DNA of 64,000 nucleotides from contig CANMMP010000001.1 in assembly GCA_947499125.1 (NCBI GenBank), positions 1,341,380 to 1,405,379 of the forward strand. The letters are read 5' to 3'. How positions within the stretch are numbered: position 1 is the stretch's first letter; each line of letters begins with the position of its first letter. This stretch comes from an uncultured Pontibacter sp. GTDB lineage: Bacteria > Bacteroidota > Bacteroidia > Cytophagales > Hymenobacteraceae. The notes beneath the pieces are model-generated. The model was not told the origin of the DNA. It ran no database searches and worked only from the letters and a program-made list of their open reading frames with translations. The position numbers and the translations under genes are program-made. Positions 8,859 through 16,486 of the stretch are shown here, piece after piece.

Positions 8859-9663
8859 CAACTACATAGTTATACTTTTACTCTTGCTCTGCACCTTACC
8901 TGCAGTTGCTCAAACCGACTCTACGGGCACTTACCTGCGCACGATACCGGTTAGCTCGCCAACGGCAGTTTCCGTGGACCGCAATGGAGCTGTATACTTC
9001 CTGAACCCACGCCGCAACCTGGTTCAACTCGACTCGCTTGGCCGGGCTGTTGCTGTGTATTCGCCGTCTGGTAGCGGTAGTATTAAAACGGTAGATGCCT
9101 GGAATGCGATGGAGATCATGGTCTTTTATGAAGATCAGCAGGAAATTTTGCTACTCGACAGGTTCTTCAGCCTTATAACACAAATACCTTTAACTGATTT
9201 TGGCCTGAACAGCACCGTAACGGCTGCTGCCGTAGCATCGTCGGATGGATTCTGGCTTTTTGATGAAACTGATTTTAAGCTGAGCAAATTAGACAGTCGC
9301 TTGAGAAGGTTAACTGTTGAGACCCCGCTTAACCTGATCCTGGACCGGGAACGGTTTGACATCAGGATGCTGCGCGAATACCAGAACCATGTGTACCTGC
9401 TGGACTATAATGCCGGCATTTATGTATTCGATAACCTGGGCAACTATAAACAGAAGATACCAGTAACCGGTGTGCAATACATCAATTTTATCGGTAACGA
9501 GCTATACTTTGTGAAAGAGGATAAGCTACACTTTACAGACCTTTATACCGGCAAACAATACACGTTAAACCTACCTGAAACGAAGGATTACCAGTCTGCT
9601 TTGGTTACCGGGAACCGTTTGTACCTGTTCCGGAATAAAACGGCCGATATTTTTGAACGCTAG
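8848..9663 (+). CDS. Secreted beta-propeller-like protein of unknown function
   Basis: 271 residues with a clear signal peptide (LSNYIVILLLLLCTLPAVAQ). The only start that retains the signal is TTG at 8848, which overlaps the end of the upstream gene by 11 bases. The mature protein shows repeated short beta units with NPRRNLVQLDSLGRAV, LLDRFFSLITQIPL, FDNLGNYKQKIPV and FTDLYTGKQYTLNL, resembling WD/NHL-type propeller blades. No catalytic motif is seen. The tight coupling to the LpxH-like gene hints at an envelope role, which is inference. Its stop is one base from the end of the convergent SMR gene, with no terminator between them. Confidence 0.7.
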   Translation: MKLSNYIVILLLLLCTLPAVAQTDSTGTYLRTIPVSSPTAVSVDRNGAVYFLNPRRNLVQLDSLGRAVAVYSPSGSGSIKTVDAWNAMEIMVFYEDQQEILLLDRFFSLITQIPLTDFGLNSTVTAAAVASSDGFWLFDETDFKLSKLDSRLRRLTVETPLNLILDRERFDIRMLREYQNHVYLLDYNAGIYVFDNLGNYKQKIPVTGVQYINFIGNELYFVKEDKLHFTDLYTGKQYTLNLPETKDYQSALVTGNRLYLFRNKTADIFER

Positions 9664-9664
9664 T

Positions 9665-9991
9665 TTATTTAGCCTCTCCTGAGAAAACCTTCAGGCCTAC
9701 CACACCAGCAACTATCAACAGAATACAGAATATCCTGATAAAGTCCCGCGGTTCGTTCAGAAAAACAATGCCAAGTATAGCGGTGCCTGCGGCTCCAATT
9801 CCCGTCCAGATGCCATAAGCTGTTCCTAAAGGCAGTTCTTTCATGGCCTGCGCTAAAAGTATAAAACTCAGGATCATGACGGCAACTGTAACCACACTGA
9901 TAACAGGTTTTGTAAAACCTTCGCTATATTTCAGGCCAAACGCCCATCCTATTTCGCATATTCCAGCCAGTATCAGGTATACCCAAGCCAT
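9665..9991 (-). CDS. SMR family small multidrug/guanidinium exporter
   Basis: 108 residues with four membrane helices, typical for the family. The essential membrane Glu is at residue 13 (AGICEIGW). YGIWTGIGAAGTAILGIVFLNEP in helix 3 and its loop is closer to the SugE/Gdx guanidinium exporters than to EmrE. It is a single gene, so it would act as a dual-topology homodimer. No guanidine riboswitch-like element is seen upstream; instead a TAACTTTG box lies 25 bases before the start. Substrate is therefore uncertain. Confidence 0.88.
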   Translation of the reverse strand: MAWVYLILAGICEIGWAFGLKYSEGFTKPVISVVTVAVMILSFILLAQAMKELPLGTAYGIWTGIGAAGTAILGIVFLNEPRDFIRIFCILLIVAGVVGLKVFSGEAK

Positions 9992-10015
9992 AATTTCTCA
10001 GTTTTGTAGTAGCTA

Positions 10016-10023
10016 CAAAGTTA
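10016..10023 (-). promoter_or_regulatory. Candidate -7 box TAACTTTG for the SMR exporter
   Basis: CAAAGTTA on the plus strand reads TAACTTTG on the minus strand and fits TAnnTTTG, 25 bases upstream of the start codon. Confidence 0.45.
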
Positions 10024-10096
10024 AGTGTTTATACTTTCTTTTTTGTTGATAAGCTTGACCATGGCAAGTTTATTGTTAATGCTACACTCACGATAA

Positions 10097-10966
10097 CTAT
10101 AAAGTTAATATCATCTCGTATTGCCCCAGGAAACGGGAGAAATGTTTTCGCTTCAAAAACTCTTTAAAACTTATGGCATTGGTATCTATATTAATAAAGA
10201 GCAAGGCCTGCGCTGTAGTATGTTGTGCTATCTCCTGTAAAAGCATATTACCAACTCCCCGGTTGCGGGCTTCCTTAGATACTGCAAGTTGTGCCACTGA
10301 CCCGATCTCGGGGAAGAAAGCAGCGAAACCAACCAATTCCTGGTGTTCATCGCGGGCTTCGAGGTATAGTTTAGTATCGGGACTATGTTTAATAGCCGTG
10401 CCAGAGTTTTGCCAAGTTGGAACAACATCACAAAAGCAGTTATTCTGGCGCCAGTCGGGTTTTATAGTTGGTATTATAGTTACATTATCGGGGGCTTCGC
10501 GTGGCAGCAATAATTCATCTTTTAGTGCCCGGAAGCAATCAAGCGAGCGGGTTACTTTAAAGCCAACCTGTTCATAAGACCTTATCGCCGGTTTGTTTTC
10601 CTGTATCACCTCCAGCAGGCATTGTTCTGTTCCGCTTTCACGTAATTTGGGTAGCAGGAATTCATACATCCGGCGGGTAAGCTGGTGGCCCCTGTACTCC
10701 GGAAGTACGCCCGTACCAGCATTGTAAGCCGTAGGTTTTCCATCGAATTCGCCGAGCCCGGTAAGTATAAACCCCACCAGTTTAGTACCGGCGTATGCTC
10801 CCACACAAAAAGAGGGCTCTATACTTTCGCGCTTTAGTTTTGACTGGAACTGGGCAGTGGTTAATTGTATAGGTATAATATAATCGGCAAATGCTTCCAC
10901 AAAAACCTGGTGCACCTCAGGCATATCGCGGGCATTTAACAGAGAGAATTCGTAGGCAGCTTCCAT
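10097..10966 (-). CDS. Tandem GNAT-family N-acetyltransferase
   Basis: 289 residues with two GNAT-like halves. The first (about 5-150) has GTGVLPEYRGHQLTRRMYEFLLP, the acetyl-CoA loop R-G-x-x-L. The second (about 165-285) has VAQLAVSKEARNRGVGNMLLQEIA, again with R-x-x-G-x-G. Such tandem GNATs acetylate amines of small molecules or proteins using acetyl-CoA; the acceptor cannot be told from sequence. Start is the ATG at 10964-10966. A flippase gene follows 40 bases further left, read in the opposite direction of coordinates, with no obvious functional link. Confidence 0.85.
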   Translation of the reverse strand: MEAAYEFSLLNARDMPEVHQVFVEAFADYIIPIQLTTAQFQSKLKRESIEPSFCVGAYAGTKLVGFILTGLGEFDGKPTAYNAGTGVLPEYRGHQLTRRMYEFLLPKLRESGTEQCLLEVIQENKPAIRSYEQVGFKVTRSLDCFRALKDELLLPREAPDNVTIIPTIKPDWRQNNCFCDVVPTWQNSGTAIKHSPDTKLYLEARDEHQELVGFAAFFPEIGSVAQLAVSKEARNRGVGNMLLQEIAQHTTAQALLFINIDTNAISFKEFLKRKHFSRFLGQYEMILTL

Positions 10967-11007
10967 AATTTCAGGCAGATCAGGGTTAACAGGAAAGCAG
11001 CAGCAGT

Positions 11008-12432
11008 TTATACCTGCAGCTTCACCTTATTACGATACGCAATACCTGCTACTAATGCTACCAGGCAAAGTATAGCTGTAATTATGATCTTAACGGAAAC
11101 AGCAACAGCAGCCAGGTTATAAACGCCCAGTAACAGCACTATAGTAAGTATAAGCCAAACCATAGGGTAATAGCGCACCAGTTGCGTTTCGCGGAAATAG
11201 CGCACATAAAAACCGGCATACCCCATATACAACAACGCTGCAAAGGTAGTATAAGCAGCAGCCTGGTAACCAAAGATCGGTACAAGTATAAAATTAAGAA
11301 TTATGTTGCCTACCCCGGCCACAACCGAGATACGCCATAGTTTATCGGAGTGCTCGCGGTAAGTTAATGTATTAAAAACCAGCAGGTACATAGGCCGGTA
11401 ATTATACCCCATCAGTATTATAATTGCCAGCGGGTAAGCCTGTTGCAGGTCATCGTTCTTTATAAGCAGTTCAAATATCTCGCGCATCCAAAGGCAGGCA
11501 ACCGTGGTCAGGAACAGGAAAAGCCCCATCAGGGCAAACGTAAGGTACCGTATCTGTATGGCCGCGCTTTTGTCGGTGTTGCGGGCCAGGTTGTGCATAT
11601 AAAACGGCGATGCAGCCTGCGAAACCGCCCACGAAGCCATCACAAAGTAAGTACCGAAACTGGAAGCTACATTGTATAAACCTATCTTCCGGACGGGCAC
11701 ATTCAGCACATCGAGTACGAGCCTGTCGGAGGTATCCATTACAAAAGAGGCCATATGGTGCGGCACAACCGGCAACGATACGCGCAACGACTGCTTTATG
11801 CGGCTCCACTTAAACTTAAATATCGGGAAAAGGCGCTGCTGTATATAGATATGGTAGCCATTGAGCAAAAAACCAATGAACACCGAAACAAAACCGGCAT
11901 AAAACCAGCCCATAAAACCCATCCGCAGGTAAGCTATAGTATAAATATTAAGCCCCACGCCTATTGCCCCAACTATAAACGTCCGGATGGCAACCGGCAC
12001 CGGCTTCTGCGATAACTGGTAGTAAATATTGCTCTGGATCTCCGTCATGGAGAACAGCATAATAGGCAGGCCAGCCAGTAAGGCAATCTCCAGTTGGTAA
12101 CCTTCGGCTTCAGCAGGAACCAGGAAGTATAAAGCCACTATTACCAGCAATCCGTATAAAAGCGACCATAAGCTAACAAAGCCGTTTATTTGTCGCCATA
12201 TCCAGGTATAGCGTTTAGGCAACCGGGCATAACTGTTTACCAGCACAACCGAAAGGCCTAAGCTCTGCAGCATCGAAAACAAAGACACGTACGCCGTTAC
12301 GATACCTGCCACACCATAGTCGGCGGGTGTAAGGTAGCGCGTAATAATGGGCAGGGTAACTACTCCGGCCAGGCGGGGTACCTGGGCAGCTAAACCATAA
12401 ATTGCCGCATGCGATAATAACTTTCGAAGCAT
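11008..12432 (-). CDS. Polysaccharide/oligosaccharide flippase (Wzx-like, MOP superfamily)
   Basis: 474 residues with about 14 hydrophobic helices. The start MLRKLLSHAAIYGLAAQVPRLAGVV and the motif PIITRYLTPADYGVAG are classic for the polysaccharide-synthesis MOP family (Wzx/RfbX). Proteins of this group flip lipid-linked sugar units across the inner membrane. No glycosyltransferases or polymerase flank it, so its substrate pathway lies elsewhere in the genome. Start ATG at 12430-12432. Length is normal and no truncation is seen. Confidence 0.88.
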   Translation of the reverse strand: MLRKLLSHAAIYGLAAQVPRLAGVVTLPIITRYLTPADYGVAGIVTAYVSLFSMLQSLGLSVVLVNSYARLPKRYTWIWRQINGFVSLWSLLYGLLVIVALYFLVPAEAEGYQLEIALLAGLPIMLFSMTEIQSNIYYQLSQKPVPVAIRTFIVGAIGVGLNIYTIAYLRMGFMGWFYAGFVSVFIGFLLNGYHIYIQQRLFPIFKFKWSRIKQSLRVSLPVVPHHMASFVMDTSDRLVLDVLNVPVRKIGLYNVASSFGTYFVMASWAVSQAASPFYMHNLARNTDKSAAIQIRYLTFALMGLFLFLTTVACLWMREIFELLIKNDDLQQAYPLAIIILMGYNYRPMYLLVFNTLTYREHSDKLWRISVVAGVGNIILNFILVPIFGYQAAAYTTFAALLYMGYAGFYVRYFRETQLVRYYPMVWLILTIVLLLGVYNLAAVAVSVKIIITAILCLVALVAGIAYRNKVKLQV

Positions 12433-12549
12433 TGCTTAAAATTATAGTTTAAATTTCAGCATCGTGCATAGTGCCGGTAATTTTGTAGCATGTTGGCCGC
12501 TGCACAGGCACATTTCGGAGGGTGCTACACCATTGGCACAAAAAATTAG

Positions 12550-12557
12550 TATATTTG
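12550..12557 (+). promoter_or_regulatory. Candidate -7 box TATATTTG for the ricT-like/gldH operon
   Basis: Fits TAnnTTTG exactly and lies about 55 bases upstream of the GTG start of the PSP1 gene. A TTGG occurs at 12533-12536 but the spacing is shorter than the usual 19. Confidence 0.5.
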
Positions 12558-12612
12558 TTACTTACCTGATTAAGAAAACAAGAATTAATAGCTATATAAA
12601 GGAGATTAAAAA

Positions 12613-14175
12613 GTGGGTTGTAATTCATGTTCCAGTGGCGGATGTGGCACCAAAAAGACCAGTGCTGATGGCACAGAGGTAGTTGGTGGCTGCAAAAGCA
12701 ACGGCGGCTGCAGCACAGGAGGCTGTAACCGTTTAAATGTGTTCGACTGGCTCAGCGATATGGAAATACCCGTTTCGTTTGAGGAGTTCGACATTGTAGA
12801 AATAAGATTTAAGGGAGGCCGCAAGGACTTTTACCGTAATAGTAGCAGAATAGACCTGACCACCGGCGATGCCGTGGTAGTAGACGTGCCGAATGGCCAC
12901 CACATTGGCTTTGTATCCCTGAAAGGGGAACTTGTGCGCCTGCAGATGCTGAAGAAGAAAGTTGACAACAACGAGGAGATCCGCAGCATTTACCGCATCG
13001 CTACCGAGCAGGACATGGAGAAATTCAACGAGGTCCGTGACCTGGAAGGTGGCGCCATGTACCGCTCGCGCGAGATCATTCAGCAGCTGGGTCTTAAAAT
13101 GAAGTTGTCGGATGTAGAGTACCAGGCTGACAGAAGCAAGGCTACTTTTTATTATTCTGCTGATGACCGTGTTGACTTCCGTGACCTGATAAAGAAGCTG
13201 GCTGAAGAGTTTAAGGTGCGAATTGAGATGCGCCAGATAAGCCTCCGCCACGAAGCAGGCCGCTTAGGTGGCATTGGCTCGTGCGGCCGCGAACTTTGCT
13301 GTTCTACCTGGCTCACCGATTTCAAGAGCGTATCAACAACAGCAGCGCGTTACCAGAACCTTTCGCTTAACCCAAGCAAGCTTTCGGGCCAGTGCGGCCG
13401 TTTGAAGTGCTGCCTGAACTATGAACTGGAAACGTACATGGAAGCCCTGAAGGATATTCCAACAGTAAGCCGCCCATTGCAGACCCAGAATGGAGACGCC
13501 TTTTTACAGAAGACCGATATCTTTAAAAAGATGATGTGGTTTGGTTTTAAAGGCGATAATAACTGGTACCCGGTGCCTGTGGAGCGTGTGCATGAAATAC
13601 TGGAGCTAAATGCTAAAGGAGTTGCTGTAGATTCGTTGACTGTAGTTGTAGAAGAGGAGCCGAAACAAAACGAATTTGTAGCGCAGGTAGAAGGTAACCT
13701 GGAACGTCTGGACGACAAGTATAAAGCCAAGAAGAAAAAGAAGAAGAAAAAGAAAAGTGGCTTACCTGGCGGAGATAGTGCAGTTGCAGAATCACAAGAT
13801 GCGCAGGTAAGGGAAAGCAGGCCAAGACCAGCTACCGAACAACGCGAAGGCGAACAGCGCCCGAGACGGCAGCGCCCTGACAACAGGAACCGCACCCGCG
13901 ATGGCCGTGAAGGTGGAGGCCGTGAACGCGACATCCGCGAAGGTGAGAACAGAGAGCGCGAACCGGGCCGCGAGCGCAGCAGCAACCGCGAACGCGGCGA
14001 CCGCAGTAATCGTGGGCCAAGGCCACCGCGCGAAGGCCGGGACAAACCAGCTCAGGTGCCTCCTGCAACACCGCCACAGGCAAACGCCGAAGGGCAACCG
14101 CCTAAAAAGCAACGATCCAGAAAACCGTTCCGGGGCAGAAAACCGGATCAGAATAAACCGAATACTGATGCATAA
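12613..14175 (+). CDS. PSP1 domain protein (RicT/YaaT-like) with basic/acidic disordered tail
   Basis: 520 residues. The start is GTG at 12613 with a good AAAGGAG ribosome site 9-15 bases upstream. The first 40 residues are a Cys-rich segment (Cys at 3, 6, 11, 27, 33 and 38). The PSP1 domain follows, with RLGGIGSCGRELCC and GQCGRLKCCLNYE, the Cys pairs known in RicT. RicT belongs to an iron-sulfur complex affecting RNA maturation in Bacillus; the role in Bacteroidota is less clear. From about residue 368 the protein changes: a run of lysines (KKKKKKKKK), then an Arg/Glu/Gly/Pro-rich tail of ~130 residues that looks disordered and possibly RNA-binding. gldH overlaps its 3' end. Confidence 0.9.
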   Translation: MGCNSCSSGGCGTKKTSADGTEVVGGCKSNGGCSTGGCNRLNVFDWLSDMEIPVSFEEFDIVEIRFKGGRKDFYRNSSRIDLTTGDAVVVDVPNGHHIGFVSLKGELVRLQMLKKKVDNNEEIRSIYRIATEQDMEKFNEVRDLEGGAMYRSREIIQQLGLKMKLSDVEYQADRSKATFYYSADDRVDFRDLIKKLAEEFKVRIEMRQISLRHEAGRLGGIGSCGRELCCSTWLTDFKSVSTTAARYQNLSLNPSKLSGQCGRLKCCLNYELETYMEALKDIPTVSRPLQTQNGDAFLQKTDIFKKMMWFGFKGDNNWYPVPVERVHEILELNAKGVAVDSLTVVVEEEPKQNEFVAQVEGNLERLDDKYKAKKKKKKKKKSGLPGGDSAVAESQDAQVRESRPRPATEQREGEQRPRRQRPDNRNRTRDGREGGGRERDIREGENREREPGRERSSNRERGDRSNRGPRPPREGRDKPAQVPPATPPQANAEGQPPKKQRSRKPFRGRKPDQNKPNTDA

Positions 14176-14641
14176 GAACCTTTTATGCTGGGCTTCAGCA
14201 TTACTGCTACTGTTAACTGCCTGCGACCCGGCCCGTGTGTACGAACAAAACACAGACCTGCCGGAAGGCAACTGGGCGATAGATAATGCTCCGGTATTTG
14301 AGTTTGAGATCCAGGATACGGCACAGCAATATGCGGTGTTCGTGAACCTGCGCTACGACCTCGACTACGAGTTCTATAACCTGTATATGCAGCACGAACT
14401 AACCGGCCCCGATGGGAAGCAGCTATCAGAAAAATTGCACGAAATTACACTGATGGATCCTAAAACTGGTCAGCCGATCGGTAATGGTTCTGCCGGCACT
14501 TTTGATTTGCAGCAACCTATGCTTGAAAGTATAAAGTTTAAACAAGCCGGTACTTATAAGCTTAAAATAACCCAGTATATGCGCCGGGACCCCTTGCCGC
14601 ATGTGCGGGCCGTAGGAATACGGGTAGCAAAAAAAGAATAG
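14168..14641 (+). CDS. gldH: Gliding motility lipoprotein GldH
   Basis: 157 residues. The N-terminus MHKNLLCWASALLLLLTACD is a lipoprotein signal with lipobox LTAC. The body has LPEGNWAIDNAPVFEFEIQD, FVNLRYDLDYEFYNLYM and QPMLESIKFKQAGTYKLKITQYMRRDPLPHV, matching GldH, a Bacteroidota lipoprotein needed for gliding in Flavobacterium. The ATG lies 8 bases inside the upstream PSP1 gene, an order conserved in the phylum. A strong terminator follows. Whether this organism glides is unknown. Confidence 0.9.
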   Translation: MHKNLLCWASALLLLLTACDPARVYEQNTDLPEGNWAIDNAPVFEFEIQDTAQQYAVFVNLRYDLDYEFYNLYMQHELTGPDGKQLSEKLHEITLMDPKTGQPIGNGSAGTFDLQQPMLESIKFKQAGTYKLKITQYMRRDPLPHVRAVGIRVAKKE

Positions 14642-14659
14642 CGAAAAGGTTTAGAATAG

Positions 14660-14690
14660 AGCCCGCATCCCCTCAGGTTGCGGGCTTTGT
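14660..14690 (+). terminator. Terminator of the ricT-like/gldH operon
   Basis: AGCCCGCA (14660-14667) pairs with TGCGGGCT (14679-14686), followed by a T-rich tract. Confidence 0.85.
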
Positions 14691-14784
14691 TTTTATACTT
14701 TAATCAAAAACCGGGTTGCTGCGTAATATAGGTACCAAACAATTATTAACCAGAAAAAGATACCACTACACCTCGCCATTCTAT

Positions 14785-15873
14785 ATGGAGTCTACCCTTA
14801 TAATAGCCGGATTTATATTTACCCTCTTTTCGTTTCTGCCCTACCTGCAGGTGCCCTGGTGGTGGGTGCGTGTGCTCGATTTTCCGAGGCTGCACGTAGC
14901 CGTTATACTTTCAGTTATACTTGTAGCATATGTGGCCACTTATTATACCTGGTCATGGCAGATAAACGCAATGCTGGCATTATGGGTGTTAGCTATACTT
15001 AACGAGGTAAAGTACATCTATAATTTTACACCCATTGCCCGCACCGAAGCCCTCCGTTCCGAAAAGCAGAAGCCCGACAATGCATTTACTATCCTGATCG
15101 CCAATGTACGGATGGTAAATAAGAAGCATAAGAAGTTTCAGGCCCTGGTGTTAAAAGAGAACCCCGATATACTGGTAATGAACGAACCTGACGAGGCATG
15201 GCATAAAAGCGTGTGCAAAGCCTTTGATGAGCGTTACCCTTATAGTATAAAGAAGCCACTGGAAAACACCTACGGCATGATGATGTACAGCAAACTAAAA
15301 CTTTCTGAGAGCGAAGTCAGGTTTTTGGTGGAAGATGATATACCTTCTTTTTATACTGTGGTGGAATTGCGCAGCGGCAAAAAGTTTGACCTGTATACAG
15401 TGCATCCCCAACCGCCACGCCTGTTGCGCGACACCGAAACCCGTGAAGCGGAGTTGCTGCTGGTTGCCAAAAATGTAAAAAAGACCCGCTACCCTTCGGT
15501 AGTGGCCGGCGACCTGAACGATGTGGCCTGGTCGAGAACTACGAATTTATTTAAACAGATAAGCGGCCTGCTTGACCCGCGTGTGGGTCGTGGCTTTTAC
15601 AATACTTACAATGCATTTATCCCGCTTTTCCGCTACCCTTTAGATCACGTTTTTTACGATCCGTCTTTCCGGTTGCTGCGGCTTAAGCGTCTATCGAAGT
15701 TTGGCTCCGACCACTTCCCGATAAGTATAAGCCTGAACTATGAACCTGAGCGCGAAGAAGAGCAGGACACACCTGTAGCAGAGCCCGAAGACCACCAGGA
15801 AGCGAATGAGCTGATACAGGAAGGACTTGAAAAAGGCGAGGAACTGAACAACGAGAAAAAGCAGGAAAAATAA
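14785..15873 (+). CDS. Membrane-anchored endonuclease/exonuclease/phosphatase (EEP) family protein
   Basis: 362 residues from the ATG at 14785; an upstream TTG frame would add 23 residues but the ATG places the first membrane helix at the N-terminus. Three hydrophobic helices occupy about residues 3-85. The EEP domain follows: IANVRMVNK, VMNEPDEAW (the catalytic Glu region), VVAGDLNDVAW and the C-terminal FGSDHFPISISL with the catalytic Asp-His. The C-terminal 35 residues are acidic and disordered. The family includes phosphodiesterases, DNases and lipid phosphatases; substrate unknown. The same architecture is widespread in Bacteroidota as an uncharacterised protein. Confidence 0.87.
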   Translation: MESTLIIAGFIFTLFSFLPYLQVPWWWVRVLDFPRLHVAVILSVILVAYVATYYTWSWQINAMLALWVLAILNEVKYIYNFTPIARTEALRSEKQKPDNAFTILIANVRMVNKKHKKFQALVLKENPDILVMNEPDEAWHKSVCKAFDERYPYSIKKPLENTYGMMMYSKLKLSESEVRFLVEDDIPSFYTVVELRSGKKFDLYTVHPQPPRLLRDTETREAELLLVAKNVKKTRYPSVVAGDLNDVAWSRTTNLFKQISGLLDPRVGRGFYNTYNAFIPLFRYPLDHVFYDPSFRLLRLKRLSKFGSDHFPISISLNYEPEREEEQDTPVAEPEDHQEANELIQEGLEKGEELNNEKKQEK

Positions 15874-15876
15874 AAA

Positions 15877-15900
15877 ACCCGCTCAGCTAGCTGAGCGGGT
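15877..15900. terminator. Bidirectional terminator (EEP gene / cold-shock gene)
   Basis: ACCCGCTCAG (15877-15886), loop CTAG, CTGAGCGGGT (15891-15900): a perfect 10-bp stem with A run upstream, placed between convergent genes. Confidence 0.85.
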
Positions 15901-15943
15901 CAAAATAGATGAATGAGCCCGAGGGCCAATGTATCGTTATAAC

Positions 15944-16135
15944 TTAGATTCTCTCTACGTTAATAGCATTCAATCCTTTTTTGCCATCTTTAACTTCATA
16001 AGACACGCGGTCGTTCTCACGGATCTCGTGAGTTAAGCCTGTCTGGTGAACAAAGATCTCCTGGTTTGTATCGTCAGAGATGATGAAACCGAAACCTTTA
16101 GATACGTTAAAGAATTTTACTTTACCTGTTTGCAT
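15944..16135 (-). CDS. Cold-shock domain protein
   Basis: 63 residues from the ATG at 16133-16135 (MQTGKVKFFNVSKGFGFI). A longer in-frame extension exists upstream but has no family resemblance. RNP1 is KGFGFI and RNP2 is IFVHQT; the C-terminus VSYEVKDGKKGLNAINVERI is typical. These are cytosolic single-stranded nucleic acid chaperones that melt RNA structure. It is divergent from the low-complexity gene at 16487, with about 350 bases between the starts, which leaves room for the long 5' leader often found on csp mRNAs. Confidence 0.93.
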   Translation of the reverse strand: MQTGKVKFFNVSKGFGFIISDDTNQEIFVHQTGLTHEIRENDRVSYEVKDGKKGLNAINVERI

Positions 16136-16486
16136 GATAATGATTTTAATTAATTGCCGTAAAGGTAAGAAACCCTGACAAATACATAGCCCGCCCCTGC
16201 ATTTTTTTTGCAAAAAAGTTTTTCCTTACCGGTATTTATCTTTCGCCTGCACTTAAAAACGCACTGCTTAAATCACTTTTAAAACCTCATCTGCTAATTG
16301 ATACCAAAAACTATGTGCCCTGAGGTGCGTATAGTTAAAACGTTCTGTTACACTAAAATGGGTCTTTAAAAAACCTTATTTCAGTGTTTGGAATAAAACC
16401 AATGCCGTTACCGGAATACAAACAATTACCGGTGCGGCAATCAGCGCTCTTATTTTTTAACTATATAAATCCAGGAGATTATAACT
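16136..16486. other. Divergent intergenic region between csp and the low-complexity gene
   Basis: 350 bases. It holds a run of T near 16203-16211 and an AGGAG ribosome-binding site about ten bases before 16487. No clean TAnnTTTG box and no RNA gene were recognised. The csp-proximal part could be a structured leader; this cannot be confirmed by eye. Confidence 0.5.

Noticed and set aside
9665..10060. Guanidine riboswitch upstream of the SMR exporter
   Set aside because: No conserved guanidine riboswitch motifs (ACGR hairpin loops) were seen between the start codon and the promoter-like box.
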